Notes under the pieces: model-generated
Seen by the model: the letters and a program-made list of their open reading frames with translations, nothing else
Told to the model about the DNA's origin: nothing
The model's database searches: none
From: Alkalihalobacillus sp. AL-G
Lineage (GTDB): Bacteria; Bacillota; Bacilli; Bacillales; Fictibacillaceae
DNA length: 64,000 bases
Reading direction: 5' to 3'
Assembly (NCBI RefSeq): GCF_030643805.1
Contig: NZ_CP094656.1
Span: 2,046,001 to 2,110,000, forward strand
Shown: one piece after another, positions 1 to 9,051 of the stretch
Position numbering within the stretch: position 1 is the first letter of the stretch
Layout of the letters: each line of letters starts with the position of its first letter
Translations under genes and position numbers: made by a program

Positions 1-960
1 GTATTGTTCTGCTTCATCCATCGGCATGCTGATCAGTAAACCACCCGACGTAACGGCATCACATAGGATCCACTGTTTGATTTCGTCTAGTTCACTGTAC
101 GCAACGCAATCTGAAATCCAACGATGATTCGCCTTCGTACCCCCAGGTACAACACCTTGTTCAGCAAGCTCCAAAGTGCCATCAAGGATTGGAACATTTG
201 AAAATTGAACATGAATGGATACGTCACTGCCTTTCGCAATTTCAGACGCATGCCCTAACAGTCCGAAACCTGTTACATCCGTGACTGCGTTCGGATGGAA
301 GTCCTCAAGTGACTCTGCAGCCGTTTTGTTGAGCTCTGCCATAACAGCTATCACCTTATCGTGCTGTTCTTCCGTTAGCTTCTCACCTTTGATCGCGGTT
401 GTTTGCACCCCGACCCCAATTGGTTTCGTAAGGACGAGTGCATCTCCAGGTTTAGCACCCACATTTTTATAAACGTTTTCAGGGTGGACCAAACCGGTAA
501 CAGATAACCCGAACTTCGGTTCTTGATCGTCGATCGAATGACCGCCAACGATAAGTGCTCCAGATTCCTTCACCTTATCTGCAGCGCCTTTTAAAATCTC
601 AGCGAGCATGTCAGGACCTAATGATTTAATCGGATAGCCAAGAATGTTCATCACTGTTTTTGGCTTGCCACCCATCGCATACACGTCGCTCAATGAATTT
701 GCAGCTGCAATTTGTCCGAACATATATGGATCATCAACAATCGGGGTGAAAAAGTCCACCGTTTGGATGATGGCAAGATCATCTGTGAGCTTATAGACTC
801 CTGCGTCATCTGATGTATCTAATCCAACAAGCAGGTTGGGATCATGTTCTCGTTCAGGTAATTGACGCAAAACTTGCGCCAGGTCTTCAGGACCGATTTT
901 ACAGCCTCAACCACCTTTTGAGGACAGTGTGGTAAGTCTTATCTTTTCTTCTTTTGACAT
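1..960 (-). CDS. selD: Selenophosphate synthase, selenocysteine-containing, 3' end beyond window
   Basis: Makes selenophosphate from selenide and ATP, the selenium donor for tRNA-Sec. The reading frame starts at ATG 958-960 behind an AGGAGGTG ribosome-binding site and has an in-frame TGA at codon 18 (907-909), in the context GG-U-GCK. That is exactly the catalytic Cys/Sec position of SelD (GxGCK motif). The frame continues open to the window edge (320 codons), so TGA must be read as selenocysteine. SelD is normally about 345 residues, so only the last 25-30 are missing. It is divergent from the Rdx selenoprotein and selA. A standard ORF caller would miss or truncate it. Seen: frame, TGA and motif. 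Known: several bacterial SelD proteins carry Sec here. Confidence 0.93.
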
Positions 961-1096
961 TTTGAAGCACCTCCTAATGGTAGTATAAACATTTTTTTTG
1001 CGATATGAGAAATAATATACTACAATGAACCTAAATTCAGAAAACTTTTTTAATAAACGAACAATGATTTGTACTAGGGAAGGGAGTTATTTTCAA

Positions 1097-1333
1097 ATGA
1101 GCTACAAAGTTTCAGTAGAATTTTGCATGCAGTGAAACTATGCTCCTAAAGCCGCGAGTTTCGCGGAGGAACTATTTGATCGTTTCCGATCAGATGTAAC
1201 GACACTTGAGTTGATTCCAAGTTCAGGCGGTGCATTTGAAGTAACCGTAAATGGACAAAAGATTTATTCGAAGCTGGAAGCAGGCGAGTTTCCGGATTTC
1301 GAAAAGCTGTTTAACGAAATGGAACAAAGGTAA
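1097..1333 (+). CDS. SelW/Rdx-family selenoprotein (CxxU)
   Basis: A 78-residue Rdx (SelW/SelT-like) thioredoxin-fold selenoprotein. ATG 1097 follows an AAGGGAG ribosome-binding site. Codon 13 is TGA (1133-1135), giving a CMQU redox motif at residues 10-13 after a short first beta strand, as in SelW. The C-terminal part (GGAFEV..NG..IYSKLEAGEFPDF) is the typical family signature. Without UGA readthrough the product would be 12 residues. A strong hairpin just downstream of the UGA is a good bacterial SECIS candidate. It lies between selD and selA. The role is probably thiol redox; the substrate is unknown. Confidence 0.92.
1144..1170 (+). promoter_or_regulatory. Candidate bacterial SECIS element
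   Basis: Within the coding sequence, starting 8 nt after the UGA. TCCT (1144-1147) pairs with AGGA (1167-1170), enclosing a perfect 6-bp stem CCGCGA/TCGCGG (1152-1157, 1161-1166) with a GTT loop. The apical loop lies about 22 nt past the UGA, within the usual bacterial spacing. The SelB-binding role is inferred. Confidence 0.7.
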
Positions 1334-1347
1334 CCGTTAGTGATTTG

Positions 1348-1396
1348 GGGATGATTCAAAATGGGGGCTGAGTGTCTCTGGAATTTGAATCATCCC
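1348..1396 (+). terminator. Long hairpin between the Rdx selenoprotein gene and selA
   Basis: Perfect 13-bp inverted repeat: 1348-1360 (GGGATGATTCAAA) with 1384-1396, followed by TTTC. It may be a terminator or a processing hairpin. It overlaps the upstream extension of the selA frame, which supports the downstream selA start at 1441. Confidence 0.6.
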
Positions 1397-1440
1397 TTTC
1401 GTTCGCATTACCGGAAGACCTTACAGGAGGTCGATTTCAC

Positions 1441-2838
1441 GTGAAGAATTTATTGCAGGTGCTCCCAGCCGTACATACGATACAAGCAGATGAACGGTTT
1501 ACAGAGATTGTTAAGAACAGTTCGTTTTCAATAGAGGGTGCTACGAAAATCGTTCAGGAACAAATCGATCAGATTCGGTCGCAAATGTTAGAGGATCGAT
1601 GGGATGGCCCATTTACAAAGAAATTAATTACTGATGACTTGCTTGTAAAACTTGAAACTGAACTCATTTCACAGCAAACATCTCTTCGACCTATGATCAA
1701 TGCAACAGGTGTTATTTTACATACGAATCTTGGCAGGGCAAGACTTAGTGAGCGTGCGGTCCAACAGATGATAAGCGTCGCAAGGCATTATTCAAATTTG
1801 GAGTACGATATTGAAAAAGGTGGAAGGGGATCAAGGCATTCACTCGTGGAAGGCTTGCTTTGTGAAATAACAAGTGCCGAGGCTGCAATGGTCGTCAACA
1901 ATAATGCTGCGGCTGTTTTTCTGACGTTACGCTCACTTGCCCGTGAAAAAAGTGTCATCGTCTCACGAGGGGAGCTTGTTGAAATTGGAGGCTCGTTTCG
2001 GGTTTCATCAATCATGGAAGAGAGCGGTGCCGTTTTAAAAGAAATAGGTACAACAAACAAGACGCATCTTCGTGATTATGAACAAGCAATCGATGAAACA
2101 ACTTCCATGATCATGAAGGTCCATACGAGTAATTTTAAAGTGATCGGATTTGCTGAAAGTGTGCCAACCGTTGAACTTGTTAACCTTGCAGACCAACACG
2201 ACAACATTTTAACCTATGAGGATCTTGGAAGTGGTGCTCTTTACGACTTGAAAAGTAAAGGAATCGGCAGTGAACCTCTTGTGAAAGATGTCATTGAGTC
2301 TGGTATTGACGTCGTTACATTTAGTGGGGATAAGCTTTTAGGCGGTCCACAGGCAGGTATTATTGCTGGAAAGGCGAGCATCATTGAACAATTGAAAAAG
2401 CATCAGCTTGCTAGAGCCCTAAGGGTAGATAAATTCACCCTCGCTGCACTAGAAGCGACCCTTTTGGCCTATAAATATGATCAGATCGAAGAAATACCAA
2501 CTTTACGGGATATATTGTCCCCATTAGAAGAAATTCAAAAGAGGGCTGAACAATTTTTTGAACAAGTCAGCCTGTTTGATGATTTCCGTTTCACGATACA
2601 AGATGGCACATCACGCATCGGTGGTGGCACTATGCCGGAAGTTGAACTGCCAACGTCAGTCGTTTCTGTTAGGCACAATGAGAAATCAACGGAAGAGCTG
2701 AATCGGTGTTTCCGTGAATCCAATCCACCAATCATCGGTCGAATAAAGGGCGATGAGCTGTTATTGGATTTTCGAACGATAACAAAGGAAGAACAGGTTG
2801 AAATGGTACAGATGATCAAAGTATTTAATAAAGAATAA
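1441..2838 (+). CDS. selA: L-seryl-tRNA(Sec) selenium transferase
   Basis: A PLP enzyme that converts Ser-tRNA(Sec) to Sec-tRNA(Sec) using selenophosphate. I place the start at GTG 1441, with AGGAGG at 1425-1430, rather than at the in-frame GTG 1372, which lies inside a hairpin. This gives 465 residues, the usual SelA length. The N-terminal region has the LRPMINATGVILHTNLGR motif. The PLP lysine is Lys298 in SGDKLLGGPQAG. It completes the selD-Rdx-selA locus. selB and the tRNA-Sec gene, normally partners, are not in the window. Confidence 0.95.
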   Translation: MKNLLQVLPAVHTIQADERFTEIVKNSSFSIEGATKIVQEQIDQIRSQMLEDRWDGPFTKKLITDDLLVKLETELISQQTSLRPMINATGVILHTNLGRARLSERAVQQMISVARHYSNLEYDIEKGGRGSRHSLVEGLLCEITSAEAAMVVNNNAAAVFLTLRSLAREKSVIVSRGELVEIGGSFRVSSIMEESGAVLKEIGTTNKTHLRDYEQAIDETTSMIMKVHTSNFKVIGFAESVPTVELVNLADQHDNILTYEDLGSGALYDLKSKGIGSEPLVKDVIESGIDVVTFSGDKLLGGPQAGIIAGKASIIEQLKKHQLARALRVDKFTLAALEATLLAYKYDQIEEIPTLRDILSPLEEIQKRAEQFFEQVSLFDDFRFTIQDGTSRIGGGTMPEVELPTSVVSVRHNEKSTEELNRCFRESNPPIIGRIKGDELLLDFRTITKEEQVEMVQMIKVFNKE

Positions 2839-2864
2839 GGAGGGATGCTCTACAGCCTCCCTCC
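2839..2864. terminator. Hairpin between convergent selA and sspP
   Basis: GGAGGG (2839-2844) pairs with CCCTCC (2859-2864). The hairpin overlaps the sspP stop codon. The T-run is weak on both sides, so termination is only likely. Confidence 0.4.
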
Positions 2865-2990
2865 GTGATTTTGTCGTGTATGATTTCTGTTTTTTACTTT
2901 TTTTGAGCCGTCAAGTGGTTCGGGTTGACCAGGATTATTTCCCTTTGGTGCATTTTTGCGTTGGTCTTTATAGGTATTACGTTCTGCCAT
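2850..2990 (-). CDS. sspP: Small acid-soluble spore protein P
   Basis: A 46-residue basic, Lys/Asn-rich peptide with the SspP core [20 protein letters not shown] followed by VKNRNHTRQ, which I recognise from Bacillus SspP. It starts at ATG 2988-2990 behind an AAAGGAGGATG site on the minus strand. Expected to be made in the forespore as a minor SASP. Its position near sspO and aconitase matches B. subtilis gene order. Confidence 0.9.
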   Translation of the reverse strand: MAERNTYKDQRKNAPKGNNPGQPEPLDGSKKVKNRNHTRQNHGGRL

Positions 2991-3160
2991 GAAGTCCATC
3001 CTCCTTTTGGTTTATTATGCAAAAGAGCAGGGTAGTATATACATTGATAGAGGATGTTCTTGAACCCTTCCAATAAGGATGTTTTCAGCGAGTTTCAGGA
3101 ATAATTACACCTGTCCCGTTTCATATTAACAAGAGATTCAAATTTTGAGGAGGGATTGTG

Positions 3161-3424
3161 ATGCCGTATCACAAGGATAAGCAGCAAGCATTTCAAGCTG
3201 CTCAGCAAGGCTACGAACAAGCAATACAGGCCAGAGATACAGCTGTTGAAAATTCAGTAGACTACGACTATGCCGCAAAACAGCATCAATTTCAACAGGA
3301 AATGAATGAAGCCCTTCAACAAATTGAAAATGCGTTAGAGGTTGCCAGTGAACATCAACAACTACAGTTACGGCAATATCAAGAGGAGTTATTTAAACTC
3401 AACCAACAGTATGACGAAACGTGA
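3161..3424 (+). CDS. Uncharacterised Gln-rich helical protein
   Basis: An 87-residue protein starting at ATG 3161, six bases after GAGGAGGG; a GTG immediately upstream is less well spaced. It is very rich in Gln, Glu and Ala with heptad-like spacing, so it is probably entirely helical, perhaps a coiled coil. It has no signal peptide or cysteines. It sits between two spore-protein genes transcribed the other way and has its own terminator. It faintly resembles small Bacillus DUF2524-type proteins, but I do not assign a family. Confidence 0.75.
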   Translation: MPYHKDKQQAFQAAQQGYEQAIQARDTAVENSVDYDYAAKQHQFQQEMNEALQQIENALEVASEHQQLQLRQYQEELFKLNQQYDET

Positions 3425-3478
3425 ATCATCCAAAGGAACTATACAATAAAAAAGCACGTCAATAGTAGCTCATTTGTT

Positions 3479-3508
3479 GGAGGTGCCTCTTATAGGCCAC
3501 CTCCTTTT
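3479..3508 (+). terminator. Rho-independent terminator
   Basis: GGAGGTG (3479-3485) pairs with CACCTCC (3498-3504), followed by TTTT. It ends the transcript of the 3161-3424 gene. Confidence 0.75.
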
Positions 3509-3516
3509 CCATGTGA

Positions 3517-3666
3517 TTATTGGTTTTTCTTTCTTTTTTTATTATTTTGTTTTTCCGTTTCTGTCAATGGATCATTTGCAAATTCATGATCAAATTGTGA
3601 TGTTTGTTGAACCGCTTGACGATCCGAAAGATTGGATGATTGTGGAGACTTTTTCGTTTTAGCCAT
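3517..3666 (-). CDS. sspO: Small acid-soluble spore protein O
   Basis: A 49-residue protein starting at ATG 3664-3666 with AGGAGGTGA upstream on the minus strand. The C-terminal LTETEKQNNKKRKKNQ matches the conserved tail of SspO (CotK). The N-terminal half is Gln/Ser-rich and less conserved. A minor SASP expected in the spore core. Its place between sspP and the aconitase gene is the B. subtilis arrangement. Confidence 0.85.
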   Translation of the reverse strand: MAKTKKSPQSSNLSDRQAVQQTSQFDHEFANDPLTETEKQNNKKRKKNQ

Positions 3667-3728
3667 AGTGATGGTCACCTCCTGTGGATAGTTTTAGCGC
3701 CTTGTTGCGATCTATACACAAAAGGGGA

Positions 3729-3934
3729 AGTCAAAAAGGCATTCGAATGATAAACGGGGAATTTCTTTGTTACTCGGTTTATCCGGTCCTCACGTATTAA
3801 CACCATACGCTCCGGTCCTTAAAACGGTCGTGCCTTGGGCTCACACGATGTGAGTCAGTTCGATGTTGTTACAGGACGTAACGTATTTAGTCGAACTTCT
3901 TTTAAGAAAATCTGATTCGTCTGTTTTTTGAACA
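3729..3934. repeat. Family A MITE-like repeat, copy 1 (near full length)
   Basis: A non-coding element with a left terminus GTCAAAAAGG and a right terminus TTTTTTGAAC. It contains two blocks shared with other copies: a left block (AAACGG..ATTTCTT..TACTCGG..TCCGGTCCTCACGTATTA) and a right block (CACACGATGTGA.TCAGTTCGA..GTTGTTA.AGGACGTAACGTATTTAGTCGAACTTC). It has no transposase. A left-end fragment of another copy follows at about 3945-3975. Confidence 0.8.
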
Positions 3935-4073
3935 AATATTTAAAGAAGTCAAAAAGGCATCCGATAAGGAGAACTTATTAACTTTAATAACATTATTGGA
4001 ATTTACTTATGTGTTGTTGTATTCTACAATAGTATTAGGAAGGGTAAAACATTTTTTTGCATCAATAGCGGAT

Positions 4074-4216
4074 GTTCAAAAAGTCCGGTAAAAATTGCTG
4101 TCGAATTTCTTCGTTGCTCGGTCTCTACGGTCCTGACGTATATACACAATACGCTCTGGTCCTCGAGACATTTCGCGCCTCGAATTTCTTGGCTCTTTTT
4201 GTCCTCTTTTTTGAAC
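4074..4216. repeat. Family A repeat, copy 2
   Basis: Begins GTTCAAAAAG and ends TTTTTTGAAC. It shares the left block (ATTTCTTCGTT.CTCGG, then GGTCCTGACGTAT) and GGTCCT..CGTGCCTCG-like central sequence with the other copies, but lacks the right block. It fills the region immediately before aconitase and creates a spurious N-terminal extension of that reading frame. Confidence 0.75.
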
Positions 4217-4287
4217 TGACACTAAAGTTTAAGTTTCGACAGTCTTTAAACTGTCATGTATCATGGATAGGAGAGGGAGGTTTTGGC

Positions 4288-6990
4288 ATGTCAACAAACG
4301 ATGTATTTCATGCTAGAAAAACGTTTGAAACAAGTGGAAAAACGTATCATTATTATGATTTGAAAGCATTAGAGAATGCTGGAGTAGGAAACGTATCTCG
4401 TTTACCTTATTCCATTCGAATCCTGCTTGAATCTGTTTTGCGTCAATACGACGGAAAAGTGATTGACAAAGAACATATTGAAAATTTAGCAAAATGGGGA
4501 ACAAAAGACGTCAAAGAAATTGATGTTCCGTTCAAACCATCCCGTGTCATTTTACAGGACTTTACTGGAGTACCTGCAGTAGTTGACCTTGCATCACTTA
4601 GAAAAGCAATGGCAGATATGGGTGGATCACCTGATAAAATCAATCCTGAAATCCCGGTTGATCTTGTTATTGACCACTCTGTACAAGTAGACAGAGCGGG
4701 TACGGAAGATTCATTGAAGTTCAATATGAAACGTGAATTTGAACGTAACCTTGAGCGTTATAAGTTCTTGCGTTGGGCTCAAACTTCATTTGATAACTAT
4801 CGTGCAGTTCCTCCTGCAACAGGAATCGTCCACCAAGTAAACCTTGAATACCTAGCTTCAGTAGTTGCTTCGAATGAGCAGGACGGCGATCTCGTCGCAT
4901 TCCCTGACTCATTGGTCGGAACAGATTCCCATACGACAATGATCAATGGGATCGGTGTTCTCGGATGGGGTGTTGGTGGTATCGAAGCAGAAGCCGGAAT
5001 GCTCGGCCAACCATCTTACTTCCCAGTTCCAGAAGTGATCGGTGTAAAGCTTACGGGTGAAATGCCAAATGGAACAACCGCAACAGACTTGGCTTTAAAA
5101 GTAACACAAGTCTTGCGTCAGCAGAATGTTGTTGGGAAGTTCGTTGAATTCTTTGGCCCAGGACTTCAGGATATGACACTTGCGGACCGTGCGACCATTT
5201 CTAACATGGCTCCAGAATACGGCGCAACGTGTGGATTCTTCCCAGTAGATGAAGAAACACTCAACTATATGAGTCTTACTGGACGTTCTCCAGAGCAAAT
5301 TGAGCTTGTAGAGAAATATACAAAAGCCAACGGAATGTTCTACACACCTGGTACAGAAGATCCTGAGTTTACTGACGTTGTAGAACTGAATCTTTCTGAA
5401 ATCGAACCGAACCTTGCAGGACCTAAGCGTCCACAAGACTTGATTCCACTTTCAGAAATGAAGGATGCATTCAACCGTGCACTTGTAGCTCCAGCTGGAC
5501 ACAGTGGTTTCGGTTTGACTAAAAAGGATATTGAAAAGTCCATTGAGGTCAAACACCCTAACGGAAAAGTTTCTAATATGACAACAGGTGACCTAGCAAT
5601 TGCCGCAATCACAAGCTGTACAAATACATCGAACCCAAGTGTTATGTTAGGTGCAGGTCTAATTGCGAAAAAAGCAGTCGAAAAGGGCCTTGAAGTTCCT
5701 GAGTATGTAAAAACAAGCTTGGCACCGGGATCTAAGGTTGTAACGGGCTACCTTGAAGATGCTGGACTCATGCCTTATATGGAAAAGTTAGGATTTAACC
5801 TTGTCGGATATGGCTGTACGACTTGTATCGGTAACTCCGGACCATTAGCAGATGAAATTGAAGAAGCGATCGCAGAAAATGATCTCACAGTTTCATCAGT
5901 GCTTTCCGGTAACCGGAACTTTGAAGGACGTATCCATCCACTTGTAAAAGCAAACTACTTGGCTTCACCGCCTCTTGTTGTAGCGTACGCTTTAGCTGGA
6001 ACTGTCGATATCGATCTTCAAAACGATTCGTTCGGTAAAGACAAGGACGGAAACGAAGTCTACTTCAAAGACCTATGGCCGACTACAGATGAAATCAAAG
6101 AAATAATGAAGAATTCTGTTAAGCCTGAGCTCTTCAAGAAAGAATATGAGCGAGTGTTTGATGACAACAAAGAATGGAATGAGCTAGACACAACAGAAGA
6201 AGAGCTTTACAGCTGGGATGATGATTCTACTTACATTCAGAATCCTCCATTTTTCCAAGGTCTTTCTCGTGAACCAGGTACAGTAAAACCGCTTAAAGAC
6301 CTAAGAGTTGTCGGTAAGTTCGCTGATTCTGTAACAACAGACCACATTTCTCCTGCAGGTGCGATTGCGAAAGATAGTCCTGCTGGAAAATATCTGATGG
6401 ACAACGGAGTAAAACCTTCTGAGTTCAACTCATACGGCTCTCGGCGTGGCAACCATGAAGTAATGATGCGCGGTACGTTCGCGAACATCCGTATCCGTAA
6501 CCAGATTGCACCAGGTACAGAAGGCGGATGGACAACATACTGGCCGACTAAAGAAGTGATGTACATGTATGATGCATGCATGAAGTATCAAGAAAATGGT
6601 ACTGGACTCGCGGTTCTTGCCGGTAAAGATTATGGAATGGGAAGCTCACGTGACTGGGCTGCTAAAGGTACAAACTTACTTGGTATCGAAACAGTCATTG
6701 CTGAAAGTTTCGAACGTATCCACCGTAGTAACCTTGTGCTGATGGGTGTTCTTCCACTTCAATTTAAAGAGGGAGAAAACGCTGAGGTATTAGGACTTAC
6801 AGGTAAGGAATCAATCGCAGTTGAGCTCGATGAAACTGTCAAACCTCGTCAAACGTTGAACGTAACGGCAACAGATGAAGAGGGTAACAAGAAAGAATTT
6901 GAAGTAATTGCTCGTTTCGATAGTGAAGTTGAAATCGATTACTACCGTCATGGTGGAATCCTTCAAATGGTTCTGCGTAACAAACTATAA
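4288..6990 (+). CDS. citB: Aconitate hydratase
   Basis: Interconverts citrate and isocitrate through aconitate in the TCA cycle. Family members can also bind mRNA as the apo-protein when iron is short. The start is ATG 4288 behind GAGAGGGAGG, giving 900 residues, the normal length for the IRP1/AcnA type. The frame is open upstream to 4072, but that part is repeat sequence. The three cluster cysteines are visible in SCTNTSNP and [12 protein letters not shown]. The C-terminal swivel domain has [13 protein letters not shown] and [12 protein letters not shown]. It is followed by a clear terminator. Confidence 0.98.
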   Translation: MSTNDVFHARKTFETSGKTYHYYDLKALENAGVGNVSRLPYSIRILLESVLRQYDGKVIDKEHIENLAKWGTKDVKEIDVPFKPSRVILQDFTGVPAVVDLASLRKAMADMGGSPDKINPEIPVDLVIDHSVQVDRAGTEDSLKFNMKREFERNLERYKFLRWAQTSFDNYRAVPPATGIVHQVNLEYLASVVASNEQDGDLVAFPDSLVGTDSHTTMINGIGVLGWGVGGIEAEAGMLGQPSYFPVPEVIGVKLTGEMPNGTTATDLALKVTQVLRQQNVVGKFVEFFGPGLQDMTLADRATISNMAPEYGATCGFFPVDEETLNYMSLTGRSPEQIELVEKYTKANGMFYTPGTEDPEFTDVVELNLSEIEPNLAGPKRPQDLIPLSEMKDAFNRALVAPAGHSGFGLTKKDIEKSIEVKHPNGKVSNMTTGDLAIAAITSCTNTSNPSVMLGAGLIAKKAVEKGLEVPEYVKTSLAPGSKVVTGYLEDAGLMPYMEKLGFNLVGYGCTTCIGNSGPLADEIEEAIAENDLTVSSVLSGNRNFEGRIHPLVKANYLASPPLVVAYALAGTVDIDLQNDSFGKDKDGNEVYFKDLWPTTDEIKEIMKNSVKPELFKKEYERVFDDNKEWNELDTTEEELYSWDDDSTYIQNPPFFQGLSREPGTVKPLKDLRVVGKFADSVTTDHISPAGAIAKDSPAGKYLMDNGVKPSEFNSYGSRRGNHEVMMRGTFANIRIRNQIAPGTEGGWTTYWPTKEVMYMYDACMKYQENGTGLAVLAGKDYGMGSSRDWAAKGTNLLGIETVIAESFERIHRSNLVLMGVLPLQFKEGENAEVLGLTGKESIAVELDETVKPRQTLNVTATDEEGNKKEFEVIARFDSEVEIDYYRHGGILQMVLRNKL

Positions 6991-7000
6991 TTGTTAAAAT

Positions 7001-7032
7001 AGAGGTTGGCTCATTGGGGTCAACCTCTTTTT
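7001..7032 (+). terminator. Terminator of citB
   Basis: AGAGGTTG (7001-7008) pairs with CAACCTCT (7021-7028), followed by TTTT. Confidence 0.9.
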
Positions 7033-7054
7033 ACATACGAAAGAGGTTAGTTGA

Positions 7055-7744
7055 TTGAAATTCACTTTTACTCGAATCCTTCAATTGTCCATTACGATCT
7101 TATTGCTTGCAGGTTGTTCAACAAGTGAGTCTGACGTAACATATAAGGTAACAGAAGTTATTGACGGTGATACATTTAAGATTCAATATAACGATCGAGA
7201 AGAAACGATCCGATTGCTGTTAGTCGATACACCTGAAACCGTCCATCCACAAAAACCAGTGCAGCCATTTGGGAAAGAAGCGAGTAACTGGATGAAACAA
7301 GAGTTATCAGGAGAACGAGTTGAACTCGAGCTCGATGTATCTGAACGTGGTAAATATGGAAGGATTCTTGCTTACGTATACAATGAAGAGGGTGAAATGA
7401 TCAATGAACTTTTGTTAGAAAAAGGTCTGGCAAGAGTCGCATATATCTACCCTCCGAACACGAAATATGTAGACCGATTCCAAGAAATCCAAGAGGAAGC
7501 ACAACTTAATGAGCGAGGCATTTGGAGCATCGAGAATTATGTGACTGAAGACGGGTTTACGAGTGATTCAAGACCAGAGGTACAACCGAATTCCGATTGC
7601 AGCATTAAAGGGAATATTAATTCTGACGACGAAAAAATTTACCATATGCCAGATGGGGCTTATTATGACGTCACAAAACCCGAGCTAATGTTTTGTACTG
7701 AATCTGAAGCACAACAATCAGGCTTCCGTCCCTCCAAGCGTTAA
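7055..7744 (+). CDS. Thermonuclease-family (SNase) lipoprotein
   Basis: A 229-residue secreted nuclease starting at TTG 7055 behind GAAAGAGG. The N-terminus is a lipoprotein signal ending in LLLAGC, so Cys21 should be lipidated. The SNase domain follows at about 30-165 with VTEVIDGDTFKI, RLLLVDTPE, ERGKYGRILAYVY and the EGLARV..YPPN region; these supply the Asp, Arg and Glu active-site residues of staphylococcal nuclease. A short C-terminal domain with two Cys (DCSIKGNI...LMFC) resembles an excalibur-like calcium-binding tail. It probably degrades nucleic acids at the cell surface. Confidence 0.9.
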   Translation: MKFTFTRILQLSITILLLAGCSTSESDVTYKVTEVIDGDTFKIQYNDREETIRLLLVDTPETVHPQKPVQPFGKEASNWMKQELSGERVELELDVSERGKYGRILAYVYNEEGEMINELLLEKGLARVAYIYPPNTKYVDRFQEIQEEAQLNERGIWSIENYVTEDGFTSDSRPEVQPNSDCSIKGNINSDDEKIYHMPDGAYYDVTKPELMFCTESEAQQSGFRPSKR

Positions 7745-7857
7745 CCTAAAAATCTACAACGTTTCACTCTGTGTTAAAACTTTCTGATAATTTGAATAAA
7801 AAGGAAAAAATAGGGGTATAACAGAGATATTGAGATGTTGTAGAAGGAGGTACTTGG

Positions 7858-7983
7858 ATGAAGTCGAAAAAACGAACGTTTAAAGAGCTCGTATCAGAAA
7901 ATAAACAGGAACTGCTGAAAGATCAACAAGCGATGGAACGATTAGAGATCCGCTTAGAAAATCGCCATTTGAAAAATAGCTGA
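7858..7983 (+). CDS. FbpB-family small basic protein
   Basis: A 41-residue basic peptide starting at ATG 7858, after AAGGAGG. The pattern KKRTFKELVSENKQELLKD followed by ..ME.LE.RLE.RHL is the FbpB family (PF13040). In B. subtilis, FbpB is Fur-regulated and is thought to help the small RNA FsrA repress iron-rich proteins. Its position one gene after aconitase, an iron-sulfur enzyme, fits that link. No Fur box was identified by eye. Confidence 0.8.
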   Translation: MKSKKRTFKELVSENKQELLKDQQAMERLEIRLENRHLKNS

Positions 7984-8000
7984 ACAAATGCGGTTTAAAT

Positions 8001-8048
8001 AAGAGTCATACACCTCAAATGCCTTCGAGGGTGTATACTCTTATTTTT
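8001..8048 (+). terminator. Terminator of the fbpB-like gene
   Basis: AAGAGTCATACACC (8001-8014) pairs with GGTGTATACTCTT (8030-8042), followed by ATTTTTT. A strong stem of about 13 bp. Confidence 0.9.
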
Positions 8049-8075
8049 TATTGTTGTACTTTTTAAGCAGCAGGA

Positions 8076-8620
8076 CTCATTCTCCTAATTACTGTAAAAT
8101 CCATGTCCAATTACGCTCTATTCGGCGTTCATTCTCCTAATTACTGTAAAATCCATCCAATTACGCTCTATTCGGCGTTCATTCTCCTAATTACTGTAAA
8201 AGACATGTCCGATTATGTTCTATCCGGCGTGCATCCTCCTAATTACTGTAAAATCCATGTCCAATTACGCTCTATTCGGCGTGCATCCTCCTAATTACTG
8301 TAAAATCCATGTCCGATTATGTTCTATTCGGCGTTCATTCTCCTAATTACTGTAAAAGCCATGTCCGATTACGCTTTATTCGGCGTTCATTCTCCTAATT
8401 ACTGTAAAAGCCATGTCCGATTATGTTCTATTCGGCGTTCATGCTCCTAATTACTGTAAAAGCCATGTCCAATTACGCTTTATTCGGTGCGTTTTCTCCT
8501 AATAATTGCAAATACCATGCCAGATTATCCTCTTTTCGTGACTGTATCTCTTATCAATTGTTAATTACGGGCAAGATTAAGTTCTATTCGTGACCGCATA
8601 TCCCAGTATCTGTTAATTCC
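8076..8620. repeat. Tandem array of 52-bp repeats, 10-11 units
   Basis: The motif CTCCTAATTACTG recurs at 8082, 8134, 8184, 8236, 8288, 8340, 8392, 8444 and 8496, with degenerate units at about 8548 and 8600. The period is exactly 52 bp except for one 50-bp unit. Each unit also has CCATGTCCRATTAYG and CTATTCGGCGT. There are no spacers, so it is not a CRISPR. A short open frame through it (8103-8294) is just the repeat being translated. It lies between fbpB-like and sspN. Confidence 0.95.
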
Positions 8621-8759
8621 GAGCATGATTACTCACCATCACTCTTAATTATGTGAGCCATTGCGACAATCCTTTGTACCCTAAACCCCGAAATCAGCTT
8701 CTCTTTCGTAAAAAAGTCACGAGTAGGGAATAATACAGGTTGAAGGGAGGTCGATTGTT

Positions 8760-8900
8760 TTGAGTAATCCAAAACGTCATCCTGAACATTTCGTTCCGAA
8801 TCACCTCGGTACACAACCACGTGTAGGTGGTGGGAACAAAGGGAAACAAATGAGTATGAAATCAAACGAACAACCACAATATATCCCACCAAAAGGGTAA
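8760..8900 (+). CDS. sspN: Small acid-soluble spore protein N
   Basis: A 46-residue peptide starting at TTG 8760 behind GAAGGGAGG. The sequence SNPKRHPEHFVPNHLGTQ, then GGNKGKQM and a terminal PPKG, matches SspN. It is expected in the forespore. In B. subtilis sspN is cotranscribed with tlp downstream; no tlp is visible here, and a terminator follows directly. Confidence 0.88.
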   Translation: MSNPKRHPEHFVPNHLGTQPRVGGGNKGKQMSMKSNEQPQYIPPKG

Positions 8901-8907
8901 TTGAAAT

Positions 8908-8936
8908 GGCTGGCTGCATATATGGCCAGCCTTCTA
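8908..8936 (+). terminator. Terminator of sspN
   Basis: GGCTGGC (8908-8914) pairs with GCCAGCC (8925-8931), followed by TTCTATATT. Confidence 0.7.
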
Positions 8937-9051
8937 TATTACCGTTTCCTGTATCTACCATGCTCTGAATGAGACAAAATCTGTGAAAAGCCGACGTGAA
9001 TCTAATCTTCCTTACGAATGTTTTATGATGTAGTGGGAGGAGTGAGCAATT

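Noticed and set aside
215-472. Plus-strand reading frame opposite selD
   Set aside because: It is the antisense shadow of selD, with Ser/Ala-rich nonsense composition.
1372-1440. Upstream GTG start for selA
   Set aside because: It lies inside a 13-bp hairpin and lacks a ribosome site; GTG 1441 is well placed and gives normal length.
3729-4216. Insertion sequence upstream of citB
   Set aside because: No transposase frame exists in any copy of the repeat, so it is called a MITE-like non-autonomous repeat.
4072-4287. N-terminal extension of aconitase
   Set aside because: The open stretch is a family A repeat. The real start has a strong ribosome site at 4271-4280 and gives the normal protein length.
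8076-8620. CRISPR array
   Set aside because: The whole 52-bp unit repeats with no unique spacers between repeats, and no cas genes are in the window.
8901-9051. tlp gene after sspN, as in B. subtilis
   Set aside because: No frame resembling Tlp is found, and a terminator follows sspN directly.
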